A stretch of DNA of 64,000 bases, from the NCBI RefSeq assembly GCF_900215325.1, contig NZ_OCMS01000002.1, positions 1,031,147-1,095,146 on the forward strand. Reading direction: 5' to 3'. Under the pieces are notes generated by a model. The model was not told where the DNA came from and did no database searches. It saw nothing but the letters and a program-made list of their open reading frames with translations. Shown here piece after piece: positions 52,381 through 60,697 of this stretch. The position numbers and the translations under genes are program-made. The stretch is from Fibrobacter sp. UWB16 (GTDB taxonomy: Bacteria > Fibrobacterota > Fibrobacteria > Fibrobacterales > Fibrobacteraceae). The first letter of the stretch is position 1, and each line of letters opens with the position of its first letter.

Positions 52381-52435
52381 TTAGTTTTTGTATTTTTGAT
52401 TTCGAAATTTTTAAAAATTAAAATAGGATAGTTAT

Positions 52436-52915
52436 ATGGCTTATTTGAATAAGGTTATGCTCATCGGTAATATCGGTAAGGATCCGGAAGTACGCGTTAA
52501 TCCCAACGGCGGTCGCAAGCGCGTTTCTTTCTCCCTCGCCACTTCTCGTCGCTATCGTGACAACAACGGCGAACAGAAGGAACAGACCGACTGGCACAAC
52601 ATCATTGGCTGGGGCAAAATCGCAGATATCGTTGAACAGCTTGGCATTCGCAAGGGCATGAGCCTCTATGTTGAAGGTTCCCTCACCAACCGCAGCTGGA
52701 CAGACCAGACAAGCGGCCAGAAGCGCTACGTCACCGAAATCAACATGGACACGTTCCAGCTCCTCACTCCGCGTGGCCAGGGTGGCGCACCGGCAGCAGG
52801 TGGTTTCAGCCAGGCTAACAGCTACCAGTCCAACAGCTTTAACGGCATGCAGCAGAATAGTGCTCCGGCCTATGATGCAGGCATGGCAGAAGAAGACGTC
52901 GATCTTCCGTTCTAA
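52436..52915 (+). CDS. ssb: single-stranded DNA-binding protein
   Basis: 159 residues. OB fold in the first 110 (LNKVMLIGNIGKDPEVR, then FSLATSRRY and TDWHNIIGWGK), a Gly/Gln/Asn-rich linker, and the acidic tail EEDVDLPF that recruits replication and repair proteins. First of ssb - membrane protein - asd; gaps of 15 and 21 bases suggest one operon. Confidence 0.96.
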   Translation: MAYLNKVMLIGNIGKDPEVRVNPNGGRKRVSFSLATSRRYRDNNGEQKEQTDWHNIIGWGKIADIVEQLGIRKGMSLYVEGSLTNRSWTDQTSGQKRYVTEINMDTFQLLTPRGQGGAPAAGGFSQANSYQSNSFNGMQQNSAPAYDAGMAEEDVDLPF

Positions 52916-52930
52916 TTCAAGACTTTGTGA

Positions 52931-53887
52931 ATGAATCAAGGAATTGCAGAAATAGCGCTCATCTACGCATTGCCGTTAGCAATCTCGTTTGTCACGTTGT
53001 TTGCTACGGCAACAAGTCCTGGGCGTAACACGAAGGTCGTAGGAGCGATTCTTTCGACTCTTACGATTGTTATAGACTGCTTGTTCTATTTCGTAAAAAA
53101 CACCATCATCATCCAGAATGTTGAAGGTGGTATTTTGCTGTCGTTCTTTTTGCTATTTCTGTTCAGCATTTTTTGCATTGTACAAAGCGAAGAATGGTCC
53201 ACACGAGCTTCATTCCTGTTGTTCTCTATGTGCATGCTCGTTGGCTGCATCGGTACGGCATGTTTCGAACGCCCGACCCTGGTACTCACGTCCTCCTATT
53301 CTCCAACTGATTTTGTGTCGCACAACAAAAAGTACGAAGACTACATTTCGTCTTTTGACAACGCAAACAGAGAAAGCAATGTTCAGGAACTTCCAAACAC
53401 GGCCGCTCAAGACAACAGCAAGCCAGCAAACGTAGATATCGATGAAGATGTCGAACTCGCTCCTGAAGTCATGGACCGCCTTGACACGTATGCCAGCAAA
53501 ACCGAAACGGTCATCGACAAGATGTTCGACATTATGCGAGCTGTCGATTCCTTTGAGCCGTTGGAACAAAACGCAGGCGAAATGGAGCGCGAAAAAAGAA
53601 GCCAGCAGGCTCTCGCGATCAACAACAAGGCAACATCGCTGAACCGTAAGACCATCGGGATATTCCACCCCATGGAAGCAAGAGAAGCCCATTCGGAACT
53701 AGTTCAGGCCGCTGAAACAATCCGCAGTGCCTCTCACGCGTTGTATTCATACTGCCTTCTGGAAGACCCAGAGGAAGCCATGAAAAAATACACGCAGGCT
53801 CGTGAATTAATCGTGATTGCAAAAAGGCATATCGACAAATTCAACAAGAACATTCAAAATTTAACGAACAATCAACCTCAACAATAA
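52931..53887 (+). CDS. membrane protein of unknown function
   Basis: 318 residues. Four hydrophobic helices fill the first 115 residues (ALIYALPLAISFVTLFA; GAILSTLTIVIDCLFYF; LLSFFLLFLFSIFCIV; FLLFSMCMLVGCIGT). The remainder is polar and mostly helical with a long acidic stretch (NVDIDEDVELAPEV) and a coiled C-terminus. No family recognised. Lies between ssb and asd with short gaps, which looks like transcriptional grouping rather than shared function. Confidence 0.75.
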   Translation: MNQGIAEIALIYALPLAISFVTLFATATSPGRNTKVVGAILSTLTIVIDCLFYFVKNTIIIQNVEGGILLSFFLLFLFSIFCIVQSEEWSTRASFLLFSMCMLVGCIGTACFERPTLVLTSSYSPTDFVSHNKKYEDYISSFDNANRESNVQELPNTAAQDNSKPANVDIDEDVELAPEVMDRLDTYASKTETVIDKMFDIMRAVDSFEPLEQNAGEMEREKRSQQALAINNKATSLNRKTIGIFHPMEAREAHSELVQAAETIRSASHALYSYCLLEDPEEAMKKYTQARELIVIAKRHIDKFNKNIQNLTNNQPQQ

Positions 53888-53908
53888 GAATAAACAAAGG
53901 TTAAATCT

Positions 53909-54898
53909 ATGATTCGTAACGTAGCGATCATGGGCGCCACTGGCGCAGTAGGTCAGGAACTCCTCAAGATTCTTGAACAACGTAACTTCCCGCTTCAGAA
54001 CTTGAAGCTCCTCGCCTCCGAACGCAGTGTCGGCCGTGAATATGAATTCAAGGGCGAAAAGCTCAAGGTTGAACTGACTTGCAAGGACGCATTCAAGAAT
54101 GTTGACCTCGTGCTCTCTTCTGCAGGCGCAAGCGTTTCCAAGGAATTTGCTCCGATTGCTGTTGACGCAGGTGCCGTCGTCGTCGACAACACGAGCTTCT
54201 TCCGCATGGACCCGAACGTTCCGCTCGTTGTCCCGGAAGTGAACCCGGAAGACATCAAGCTCCACAAGGGCATCATCGCTAACCCGAACTGCACGACCAT
54301 CATGATGGTTGTCGCCCTCAAGCCGATCAACGACTTGAGCAAGATCAAGACCATTCACGTTTCCTCTTACCAGAGCGCAAGCGGTGCCGGTGCAACAGGC
54401 ATGGCCGAACTCAAGCAGCAGTATCAAGAAATCGTCGAAGGCAAGCCGGTCACCGTGAAGAAGTTCGCACACCAGCTCGCATACAACCTCATTCCGCACA
54501 TCGACGTGTTCACCGACAACGGCTACACGAAGGAAGAAATGAAGATGTTCAACGAAACGCAGAAGATCATGCACAGCGACGTTCGCTGCGCAGCAACCTG
54601 CGTCCGCGTTTCTGCACTCCGCTGCCACTCCGAAGCCATCAGCTTCGAAACGGAACGCGCACTCTCTGTTGAAGAAGTCCGCAACGCCATCAAGAACGGC
54701 GAAGGCCTCCAGCTCTGTGACGATCCGGCAAACAACGTCTACCCGATGCCGCTCAACCTCATGGGCACGGACGACATCTACGTTGGCCGTATCCGCAAGG
54801 ACCTCGCATGCGACAATGGCATGAACATCTGGATTGTCGGCGACCAGATCCGCAAGGGTGCTGCTCTCAACGCCGTCCAGATTGCAGAACGCCTCTAA
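53909..54898 (+). CDS. asd: aspartate-semialdehyde dehydrogenase
   Basis: Reduces aspartyl phosphate to the semialdehyde for lysine, threonine, methionine and diaminopimelate. NADP motif GATGAVGQELL at 9-19; catalytic Cys in IANPNCTTIMM near 131; SYQSASGAGATGMAEL near 152; the RCAATCVRVSALRCHSEA block near 230. 329 residues. Ribosome site AAAGG. Confidence 0.96.
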   Translation: MIRNVAIMGATGAVGQELLKILEQRNFPLQNLKLLASERSVGREYEFKGEKLKVELTCKDAFKNVDLVLSSAGASVSKEFAPIAVDAGAVVVDNTSFFRMDPNVPLVVPEVNPEDIKLHKGIIANPNCTTIMMVVALKPINDLSKIKTIHVSSYQSASGAGATGMAELKQQYQEIVEGKPVTVKKFAHQLAYNLIPHIDVFTDNGYTKEEMKMFNETQKIMHSDVRCAATCVRVSALRCHSEAISFETERALSVEEVRNAIKNGEGLQLCDDPANNVYPMPLNLMGTDDIYVGRIRKDLACDNGMNIWIVGDQIRKGAALNAVQIAERL

Positions 54899-54937
54899 TC
54901 ACGTTGCGCTCCGGCCAAAAGCCGCGAAACGCATTTA

Positions 54938-54970
54938 AAAAAGAGTCTAGCCTTTGCTAGACTCTTTTTT
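54938..54970 (+). terminator. asd terminator
   Basis: AAAGAGTCTAG / CTAGACTCTTT hairpin, loop CCTTTG, followed by a T-run. Confidence 0.93.
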
Positions 54971-55097
54971 TGCATTATCATCAAAAGCAATGTGAAAACA
55001 ACCTCAGAAGGCGAGAGTTGCAGCCATGCTTGCATGGATATAACCGAGCCAAAGAGGTTGGGGCTTGCCCCATCCAGTTATTTCTAAACAAACAAAT

Positions 55098-55121
55098 AAC
55101 GCCTCCCGAATGGGAGGCGTT
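55098..55121. terminator. terminator of the small lipoprotein gene
   Basis: Perfect hairpin AACGCCTCCC / GGGAGGCGTT, loop GAAT; the same sequence occurs at 56647-56668. Confidence 0.75.
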
Positions 55122-55142
55122 ATTAACATTTTTTGTTTTAGA

Positions 55143-55529
55143 TTATTCGTTTACAACAACCGGATTGCCGTATTCAACACCCACACCCCAGAAAGAGCAA
55201 ACATGCTTTGTGGAGTGGAGCTTGCCGAACTGATCGTAGTCCTTGATTTCGGCGTTGTTCCAGTGGATTTCATAGACGTTATCGATGCGACGACCTTCTT
55301 TGATACCGGTAACCTGCTGGAGGAACTTGACTTCGGAGCAAGTTTCTTCATCGGTTCTGTAGTTATAGAACACCGGGGTAACGCTCTTGATTGCCAAGTG
55401 GACAACGCGGATGTTGCCGTTCGGATCCTTCTTGGGGCTCTGTTCGTATGTTGTGACTGTTTTCGGTCCGGAGCATCCCACGATTGCGATGGCGATTAAT
55501 CCAAGGACGAATGCCTTTAACTTGTTCAT
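55143..55529 (-). CDS. small lipoprotein, unknown
   Basis: 128 residues. Lipobox IVGC (Cys19), then a beta-rich domain (NIRVVHLAIKSVTPVFYNYR ... VYEIHWNNAEIKDYD) with two cysteines. Ribosome site AGGAG. No family recognised. Twenty-seven bases after the outer-membrane-type gene and probably co-transcribed with it. Confidence 0.7.
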   Translation of the reverse strand: MNKLKAFVLGLIAIAIVGCSGPKTVTTYEQSPKKDPNGNIRVVHLAIKSVTPVFYNYRTDEETCSEVKFLQQVTGIKEGRRIDNVYEIHWNNAEIKDYDQFGKLHSTKHVCSFWGVGVEYGNPVVVNE

Positions 55530-55556
55530 TTTATCTCCTGTTGTTAAAAAATGTGT

Positions 55557-56531
55557 TTAAAAAAGCCAGTAGTTGTAGGTTAGCGCAAACGAAGTTTTAT
55601 ACAAAGTTTCTTCCGAAATGTTCACCTTGAGGCCAACTTCGTGACTCTGTCCGAGAACTACTGATGCACCGAGTGTAAAACCGGCAGAAACTTCGGTTGG
55701 AAACCAGCTATCAAATCCTTCGTAGTCAGTATGGTCCAATTCGAAAACTTCGAGGGATAGCTGTGTTCCGACTTCAATGTTTATCATATCCATAATTTGA
55801 TATCCAACGGTTATGGGTACATATGTATTGATGCTATATTTTTTAAGAGTATCTTCGTAATAATGATGGTAGCGGAATTCTCCCATAAAATGCATCATAG
55901 AAACGCTGCAGTAAAAGCCCGTTTTTACAAACATATCGCCTACAATATTTTTCAGAGCGAAGATGATACCAAATTCTGCTTCTACAGCGTTTTCGGCATC
56001 AGCATAAACCTTGAAATCGTAGTCATCCTCATAGAGTCTAACGGCCTCTGGGCTTGCAGAAAGATAGCCCAAACCAGCATGCAACCCCAGCTTGAACGAA
56101 CTATTCTTTGAGCTTCCGCTTTCACCAGAAACAGCTGCATCAGAATCGTCCGCAAGGAATCCAAAGCCGAACAAACCGCCAGAGGTTTGAACTTCTTTCT
56201 TTTTAGGAGTGTCGTCGCCATCGCGCGGGTCGGGAGCATCAGCCGGGTCGTCTTCACGCAGCGTCAGCTGCATAACAGACTTGCTGACCGGAACGTAGTC
56301 GAGTTCGTTGCTGATGTATACTTGCTGCGGTTCTTGCTGTTTAGCTTTAGCCTTGGATTTCTTAGCTGTAGGCGTTGGAGCGACATCTACAATGGTGGGA
56401 GCTTCCGTTTCATCAGCTACGGGAGCTGTCGATTCTTCTACAGGAAAGTCTTGATTGCTATCAGCCGCATCTTGTGCGTGGATGAATGTTGCAATGCCCA
56501 AAATTGGTAAAATATGTTTTAAAATGGTCAT
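55557..56531 (-). CDS. outer-membrane beta-barrel-like protein with long disordered N-terminal region
   Basis: 324 residues. A signal peptide ends in IHAQ. Residues 22-130 are acidic and proline-rich with a KKSKAKAKQQ patch. From about 140 on, alternating strands (FKLGLHAGLGYLSAS, VGYQIMDMINIEVGTQLSLEVF, SAGFTLGASVVLGQ) and the terminal FALTYNYWLF with final Phe are typical of outer-membrane barrels. Function unknown. Likely in one transcript with the lipoprotein downstream. Confidence 0.7.
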   Translation of the reverse strand: MTILKHILPILGIATFIHAQDAADSNQDFPVEESTAPVADETEAPTIVDVAPTPTAKKSKAKAKQQEPQQVYISNELDYVPVSKSVMQLTLREDDPADAPDPRDGDDTPKKKEVQTSGGLFGFGFLADDSDAAVSGESGSSKNSSFKLGLHAGLGYLSASPEAVRLYEDDYDFKVYADAENAVEAEFGIIFALKNIVGDMFVKTGFYCSVSMMHFMGEFRYHHYYEDTLKKYSINTYVPITVGYQIMDMINIEVGTQLSLEVFELDHTDYEGFDSWFPTEVSAGFTLGASVVLGQSHEVGLKVNISEETLYKTSFALTYNYWLF

Positions 56532-56644
56532 GTGCTATTCGTAAATAAAAATTTTCGCCAAAAATAGATATCTTTAATAATTTTGTAAAGAGATTTTAAT
56601 GAAAATTGTAAACTAAAAAAATTTTTGTGATTCTTTTCACAAAA

Positions 56645-56669
56645 AAACGCCTCCCGAATGGGAGGCGTC
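56645..56669 (-). terminator. terminator of the large barrel protein gene
   Basis: Minus-strand hairpin ACGCCTCCC / GGGAGGCGT followed by seven T; 22 bases identical to the hairpin at 55099-55120. Confidence 0.88.
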
Positions 56670-56692
56670 CTTTGCGTAATTTCGACTAACTA

Positions 56693-57931
56693 TTAGAAGC
56701 GGACCATTGCGCTGAAGTCAACAAACGTGTTCTGACCATTGAAGAATGCACCAGCGTCAGTGAAGAGCTGCTGGCCAACACCAAATTCAACAGCGAGGAA
56801 GTCCTTGTACTGGTAACGGAAACCGACAGAAGCATTGACTGCATCCATCTTATCCATCATGCGACTTACATCAGCATCGCTATCCTTCCAATACTGGAAA
56901 GCAACCCAGTCATAACCAACTTCACCATAGAACATGAAGTTCTTGTTTTCACCAACGAAAACTTCACCCATCATGCTCGGCTGGAGAACAGCGGTAAAAG
57001 CATACTGTTCAACCGGATCATCATAGTTTCTGTAAGAGAAGATTGCAGCGCCGCCAATAAGGATACGGGCATTTTCGTTTTCAAGAACAGAGAGACCACC
57101 GCGGATGTACGGAGAAACGTCCCAGAAAGAAGCTGGGTCGTTAGCCTTCTGGACATCGCCGTCAATTTCAGTTTCATTGTTGAAGCTGACGAATCTTGCA
57201 CCGAGAGTCCAGGTGAAGTTCTTTGCCGTCGGAGCGTTGGTCAAGCTAAGGCCAACGGTAAGGCTATCAAAGCGGTCCTTGGTTTCAATGCCATTGTCCG
57301 GGTCATTGTGGGTCTGCGTCTTCGTGGTAACCCAGTCCACATTTGCAGCGACGTTCATGCCCAAGAAGCCCTTGGCAATTGCAGCAGCCCAGTCATCGCC
57401 ACCGTAGGTCTTGCTCACAACGCCAGCATCATTGCTGACTCTGTCGCGGCCAAGACCGGCTCTGATGTAGAAGCCGAAGCCCGGAACAGCGTAACCGAGA
57501 GTGAGACGGCCAAGCTGTTCGTCATTTGCATGAGGAGCCTTAGAAATATCAAAGGCCGTGAAGAAAGAACCGAGAGAGACAATGCCAAGCTTGTTAACCG
57601 GTTCAATGTAGAAGAACTTGCGGTTTGCAAACAAGTTCGGGAAGTCGAGCAAGAGGTCCGTGTTGTTAGCGGCGGCCATGTTGCTGTTTCTGTTATAGGA
57701 CTTGCCATGCAAGATAGCATTGAACTGAGTTCTTCTAGATTCCTTCGGAATATCCGGCTTCACAAACGGAACCGGAGACGTGAGGCTTTCAGAAGCAGCA
57801 GCCTGTTCTTCCTGCTGCTGGAGCTGCTGTTCGCTATAGGACGGAGCCGTTGTAGCAGATTCAGAAGCTTCCTGTGCAAATGCGACACCGAAGCTAACGA
57901 GGCCAATGCCAAACATCGTTTTTAAATTCAT
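56693..57931 (-). CDS. outer-membrane beta-barrel protein
   Basis: 412 residues. Signal peptide ending in AFAQ, a Glu/Gln-rich segment (SEQQLQQQEEQAAASE), then barrel-like strands to the C-terminal FVDFSAMVRF with terminal Phe. Blocks such as LTLGYAVPGFGFYIRAG and SVGFRYQYKDFLAVEFGVGQQ alternate aromatic and small residues as in porin-like proteins. No family recognised. Its own strong terminator suggests monocistronic, abundant expression. Confidence 0.75.
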   Translation of the reverse strand: MNLKTMFGIGLVSFGVAFAQEASESATTAPSYSEQQLQQQEEQAAASESLTSPVPFVKPDIPKESRRTQFNAILHGKSYNRNSNMAAANNTDLLLDFPNLFANRKFFYIEPVNKLGIVSLGSFFTAFDISKAPHANDEQLGRLTLGYAVPGFGFYIRAGLGRDRVSNDAGVVSKTYGGDDWAAAIAKGFLGMNVAANVDWVTTKTQTHNDPDNGIETKDRFDSLTVGLSLTNAPTAKNFTWTLGARFVSFNNETEIDGDVQKANDPASFWDVSPYIRGGLSVLENENARILIGGAAIFSYRNYDDPVEQYAFTAVLQPSMMGEVFVGENKNFMFYGEVGYDWVAFQYWKDSDADVSRMMDKMDAVNASVGFRYQYKDFLAVEFGVGQQLFTDAGAFFNGQNTFVDFSAMVRF

Positions 57932-58033
57932 AGTTTTTCCTTGTAATAAGATTTTTTGAATTGTGTGATAAAAATATAATTAATTCTAGTTATCAGTCTT
58001 TAACCAATGTTGCTAGAAGAAAGATTTTTACCA

Positions 58034-59149
58034 CTATCCTAAATTCTCAGGATTCAAGCACTTAAGTTCATCGACTACAAAAAGTCCGTCCTTGCGGATA
58101 AGCTTGTCATCAAACCAAATTTCGCCACCACCGTATTCCGGACGCATGATCAAAACCAGGTCCCAATGGATGGCAGACTTGTTCCCGTTCGGGGCATCTT
58201 CGTAGCACATGCCCGGCGTAAAGTGGATGGAACCCGCAATTTTTTCGTCAAACAGAATATCGCACATCGGAGAAAGCACAAACGGATTGAAGCCAATAGC
58301 AAACTCGCCTACGTAGCGAGCGCCTTCGTCCGTATCAAAGATGGCGTTCAGGCTCTTGTTGTCGCCAGTTTCGCAGGTCGCTTCGACAATCTTACCCTGC
58401 TTGAAGACGAGACGGATATTGCTGAACTGCTTACCTTCGTAAAGCGTCGGCGTGTTGTAATGGATGACGCCTTCGATACTCCCCTGCACTGGCGCCGTAT
58501 AGACTTCGCCATCGGGAATGTTCATGTTGCCGCAGCATGGCACCGCCGGAATGTCCTTGATGCTGAACGTGATGTCCGTATCCTGCGCCACAAGACGCAC
58601 CTTGTCCGTCCTGTTCATGAGGTCGACCAGAGCCTGGGCGGCGCGCTGCATCTTCGGATAATCGGCAAGGCAAGCCTTGAAGTAGAAGTCTTCGAACGCT
58701 TCCGTGCTCATCTTTGCGCCCTGGGCCATGGACGGGTTCGGCCAGCGGAGCACGCACCAGCGAGTGTTGTTCACGCGATAGTTGAGCACGTCCTGCGTGA
58801 TGGTCCTGTAGGCAAGCATCTTCTTGTCATCGATGTCGCAATTTTCCATCGCATTGTTCATCGCGCGGATAGAGAGGTAAGCCTGCATCTGCTTCATCTC
58901 GTTCATCGCAAGGTCCGCAGAGAGCTTCATCTGTTCTTCGGAGGCGCTACGGATAACTTCACGACGCACACGGCTATTGTAATTGTGGACAAATGTGTTA
59001 CCGTCAACTTTGGCAACAGCCTTGATGAGTTCTGTCGAGAGCTCGTCCGGCGTATCGGTCGTTTCGATTAAAATATTTTCGCCCGCCTTGAGAGCTATGG
59101 CGTTGTTGATCAAATTTTCTGCAAGTTGCGTAATGCGAGGATCTTTCAT
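58034..59149 (-). CDS. M29-family aminopeptidase
   Basis: 371 residues of the thermophilic leucyl aminopeptidase (AmpS/PepS) type. NMNIPDGEVYTAPVQGSIEGVI near 205-225 is the family metal-site block, with HFTPGMCYED and HWDLVLIM further on supplying metal ligands. Removes N-terminal residues from peptides in the cytoplasm. Single gene. Confidence 0.92.
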   Translation of the reverse strand: MKDPRITQLAENLINNAIALKAGENILIETTDTPDELSTELIKAVAKVDGNTFVHNYNSRVRREVIRSASEEQMKLSADLAMNEMKQMQAYLSIRAMNNAMENCDIDDKKMLAYRTITQDVLNYRVNNTRWCVLRWPNPSMAQGAKMSTEAFEDFYFKACLADYPKMQRAAQALVDLMNRTDKVRLVAQDTDITFSIKDIPAVPCCGNMNIPDGEVYTAPVQGSIEGVIHYNTPTLYEGKQFSNIRLVFKQGKIVEATCETGDNKSLNAIFDTDEGARYVGEFAIGFNPFVLSPMCDILFDEKIAGSIHFTPGMCYEDAPNGNKSAIHWDLVLIMRPEYGGGEIWFDDKLIRKDGLFVVDELKCLNPENLG

Positions 59150-59177
59150 TCTTTACCCCATAAATTAAAATCACCGA

Positions 59178-59203
59178 AAGTCGGCGACAAGAATCGCCGA
59201 CTT
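59178..59203 (-). terminator. terminator of the AgmX/PglI-like gene
   Basis: Perfect 10-bp hairpin AAGTCGGCGA / TCGCCGACTT, loop of six; modest T-rich sequence follows on the minus strand. Confidence 0.7.
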
Positions 59204-59250
59204 AAATTTAAAAATCTATTTGTCTTTATTCTACTCCAAATGCCATTCCA

Positions 59251-60198
59251 TTACTCCGTAAAGGTAAACGGAATCGTCACTGTCGTATTTCCAGATTTGA
59301 CCTTGCCAAACATCCATCCACTTACAGCCTTCTTGACTTCGCTATCGAATTCGGCATATCCCGTCGTAGAACCCACCACAGCCATGCTGATGATTTCGCC
59401 TCCCGGCGCAATAGTGAACTTCAATGTGACCTTGCCTTGGAAACCAGGTTTCTTTTTCAAGAACTTGTTGTAAATATGGCGGAGGCCAGGTGTACGCTGA
59501 CGCACGATTTTCATGATATCGGACGCCGAGCGAGATCCCCCAGCAGAGCCCATATCGATTTCATTCGGCTTTGGAGTTTTGATATTACCCTTCAATCCCG
59601 ATGTTGCAAGGCGACCTGCAGAACCTCCCATCAAGCCTCCAAACAGATCGGAAATTCCACCCGTTCCACCAGACGCAAAACCGTCATTGTAACCGGCATT
59701 CACCGGACCGCGACGTTCGCCAAGTCTCGCTGTACCATGTGTTTTGAGACCATTTACACGAGTGATTACTTTGTCGATATCTTTAGCGAGCGTCACCTTA
59801 GCGTTATCAAACGCACTTGCCGATGGATTGTTTTTTAACGCCGTCAAAATCTTAAGCACACCACGTTCGAGAGCGGCCTTGGGATTACCTTTTCCCTTTG
59901 GTTTTCCACCGCCACCCGGTTTCTTACGATAGATGTTTGGATTCTTTGGCGGACGCTTTTTTTCTACTTTCTTATCCTCCTTTTTTATGGGATCGTTCAT
60001 GGTGATTTTTGTGACGATTTCAGTATCTGACTTTGTGTCAAACATGATCTCATCAATCATCTGTTCATACGTCGTTGCCCAGAAGCCAAGCATCAACGCG
60101 ACAACAAGCGATGCACTGGCAATGCGCACCATCTTCTTGTCGGAATCTGGCATCAAGGATGCGATGAACGCGTCTTGAGTTTGTTTTGTCGTTTTCAT
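59251..60198 (-). CDS. AgmX/PglI-type (TonB-like) protein with one transmembrane helix
   Basis: 315 residues from ATG 60198 (MKTTKQTQD), which has GGGAGG eight bases ahead; the longer frame to 60297 would run into a structured element. One helix at about 25-41 (MVRIASASLVVALMLGFWA), a Lys/Pro/Gly-rich spacer (KKRPPKNP...GGGGKPKGKG), a Gly-rich middle, and a C-terminal domain with IYNKFLKKKPGFQGKVTLKF and FGKVKSGNTTVTIPF, the AgmX/PglI or TonB C-terminal fold. Such proteins span the periplasm and transmit force or energy. No ExbB/ExbD or TolQ/R genes are adjacent, so its motor partner is elsewhere. Confidence 0.75.
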   Translation of the reverse strand: MKTTKQTQDAFIASLMPDSDKKMVRIASASLVVALMLGFWATTYEQMIDEIMFDTKSDTEIVTKITMNDPIKKEDKKVEKKRPPKNPNIYRKKPGGGGKPKGKGNPKAALERGVLKILTALKNNPSASAFDNAKVTLAKDIDKVITRVNGLKTHGTARLGERRGPVNAGYNDGFASGGTGGISDLFGGLMGGSAGRLATSGLKGNIKTPKPNEIDMGSAGGSRSASDIMKIVRQRTPGLRHIYNKFLKKKPGFQGKVTLKFTIAPGGEIISMAVVGSTTGYAEFDSEVKKAVSGWMFGKVKSGNTTVTIPFTFTE

Positions 60199-60250
60199 GA
60201 TTTTATCCTCCCTTTTCAGGAAATTGGATGTTTTTGTTTTTTTGGTATCA

Positions 60251-60346
60251 GCAAACCAACTACCCCGTGAGCGGAGTATCAATTTGCCGAATGGCAATAC
60301 TTCGGAATAAGGCTACCCGAACAAGCCTTTATTGCGAAGTTTCACG
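60251..60346. ncRNA. candidate structured RNA element of unknown class
   Basis: Three consecutive hairpins. (1) GCAAACCAACTACCCC (60251-60266), loop GTGAGC, with GGAGTATCAATTTGC (60273-60287), about 14 pairs including G-T pairs. (2) TTGCC-GAAT-GGCAA (60284-60297), competing with the base of 1. (3) ACTTCG-G-AATAAGGCT (60299-60314), 9-base loop, AGCCTTTATT-G-CGAAGT (60324-60340). CGTGA in loop 1 can also pair with TCACG (60342-60346), a possible pseudoknot. It is the 5' leader of the AgmX/PglI-like gene if read on the minus strand. The G-T pairs differ by strand, so orientation is unsettled. The rest of 60347-60589 shows no gene. Confidence 0.5.
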
Positions 60347-60589
60347 CGATTACATACAATGTCAGAAAAACTTTATTACAAAGTAAGGTATTTACTTAAA
60401 CAACCCACATCCTTACCACACCCATAAAGTACCAATAAAAAAATCGCAAAAACCACTCCAAAACAGTAAAGAAAATTTCATACGAAAGATTGTAAACTCA
60501 GATAAAATAAGGCTTTGCGCGTAGTTATTGGGTTCGCTCGCATTTTTCGATTTTTTCTCGGCCCTAGATTTTTACAAAACTTAGACCAG

Positions 60590-60612
60590 TATAATTTATT
60601 CCAATTTGGAAT
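60590..60612 (+). promoter_or_regulatory. alr promoter -10 and candidate PadR operator ATTCCAATTTGGAAT
   Basis: TATAAT (60590-60595) is followed two bases later by the 15-base palindrome at 60598-60612, which has the same arms as the one ahead of padR. Its position over the expected start site suggests repression. A clear -35 is not seen. Confidence 0.55.
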
Positions 60613-60697
60613 TAAATTTGCAAAACACCCCCTATATTTGCGCTTTTTTACCGAACGAGGACCCATTTTTAAAAGACTTACCTATATTTCCATTATC

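Noticed and set aside
60251..60346. Identification of the three-hairpin element as a c-di-GMP-I riboswitch, attC site or IS end
   Set aside because: The conserved bases of the GEMM aptamer and the attC core motifs are not found, and no transposase or integrase is nearby.
60515..60697. Upstream extension of alr
   Set aside because: It crosses a TATAAT box and operator-like palindrome and has no similarity to alanine racemases.
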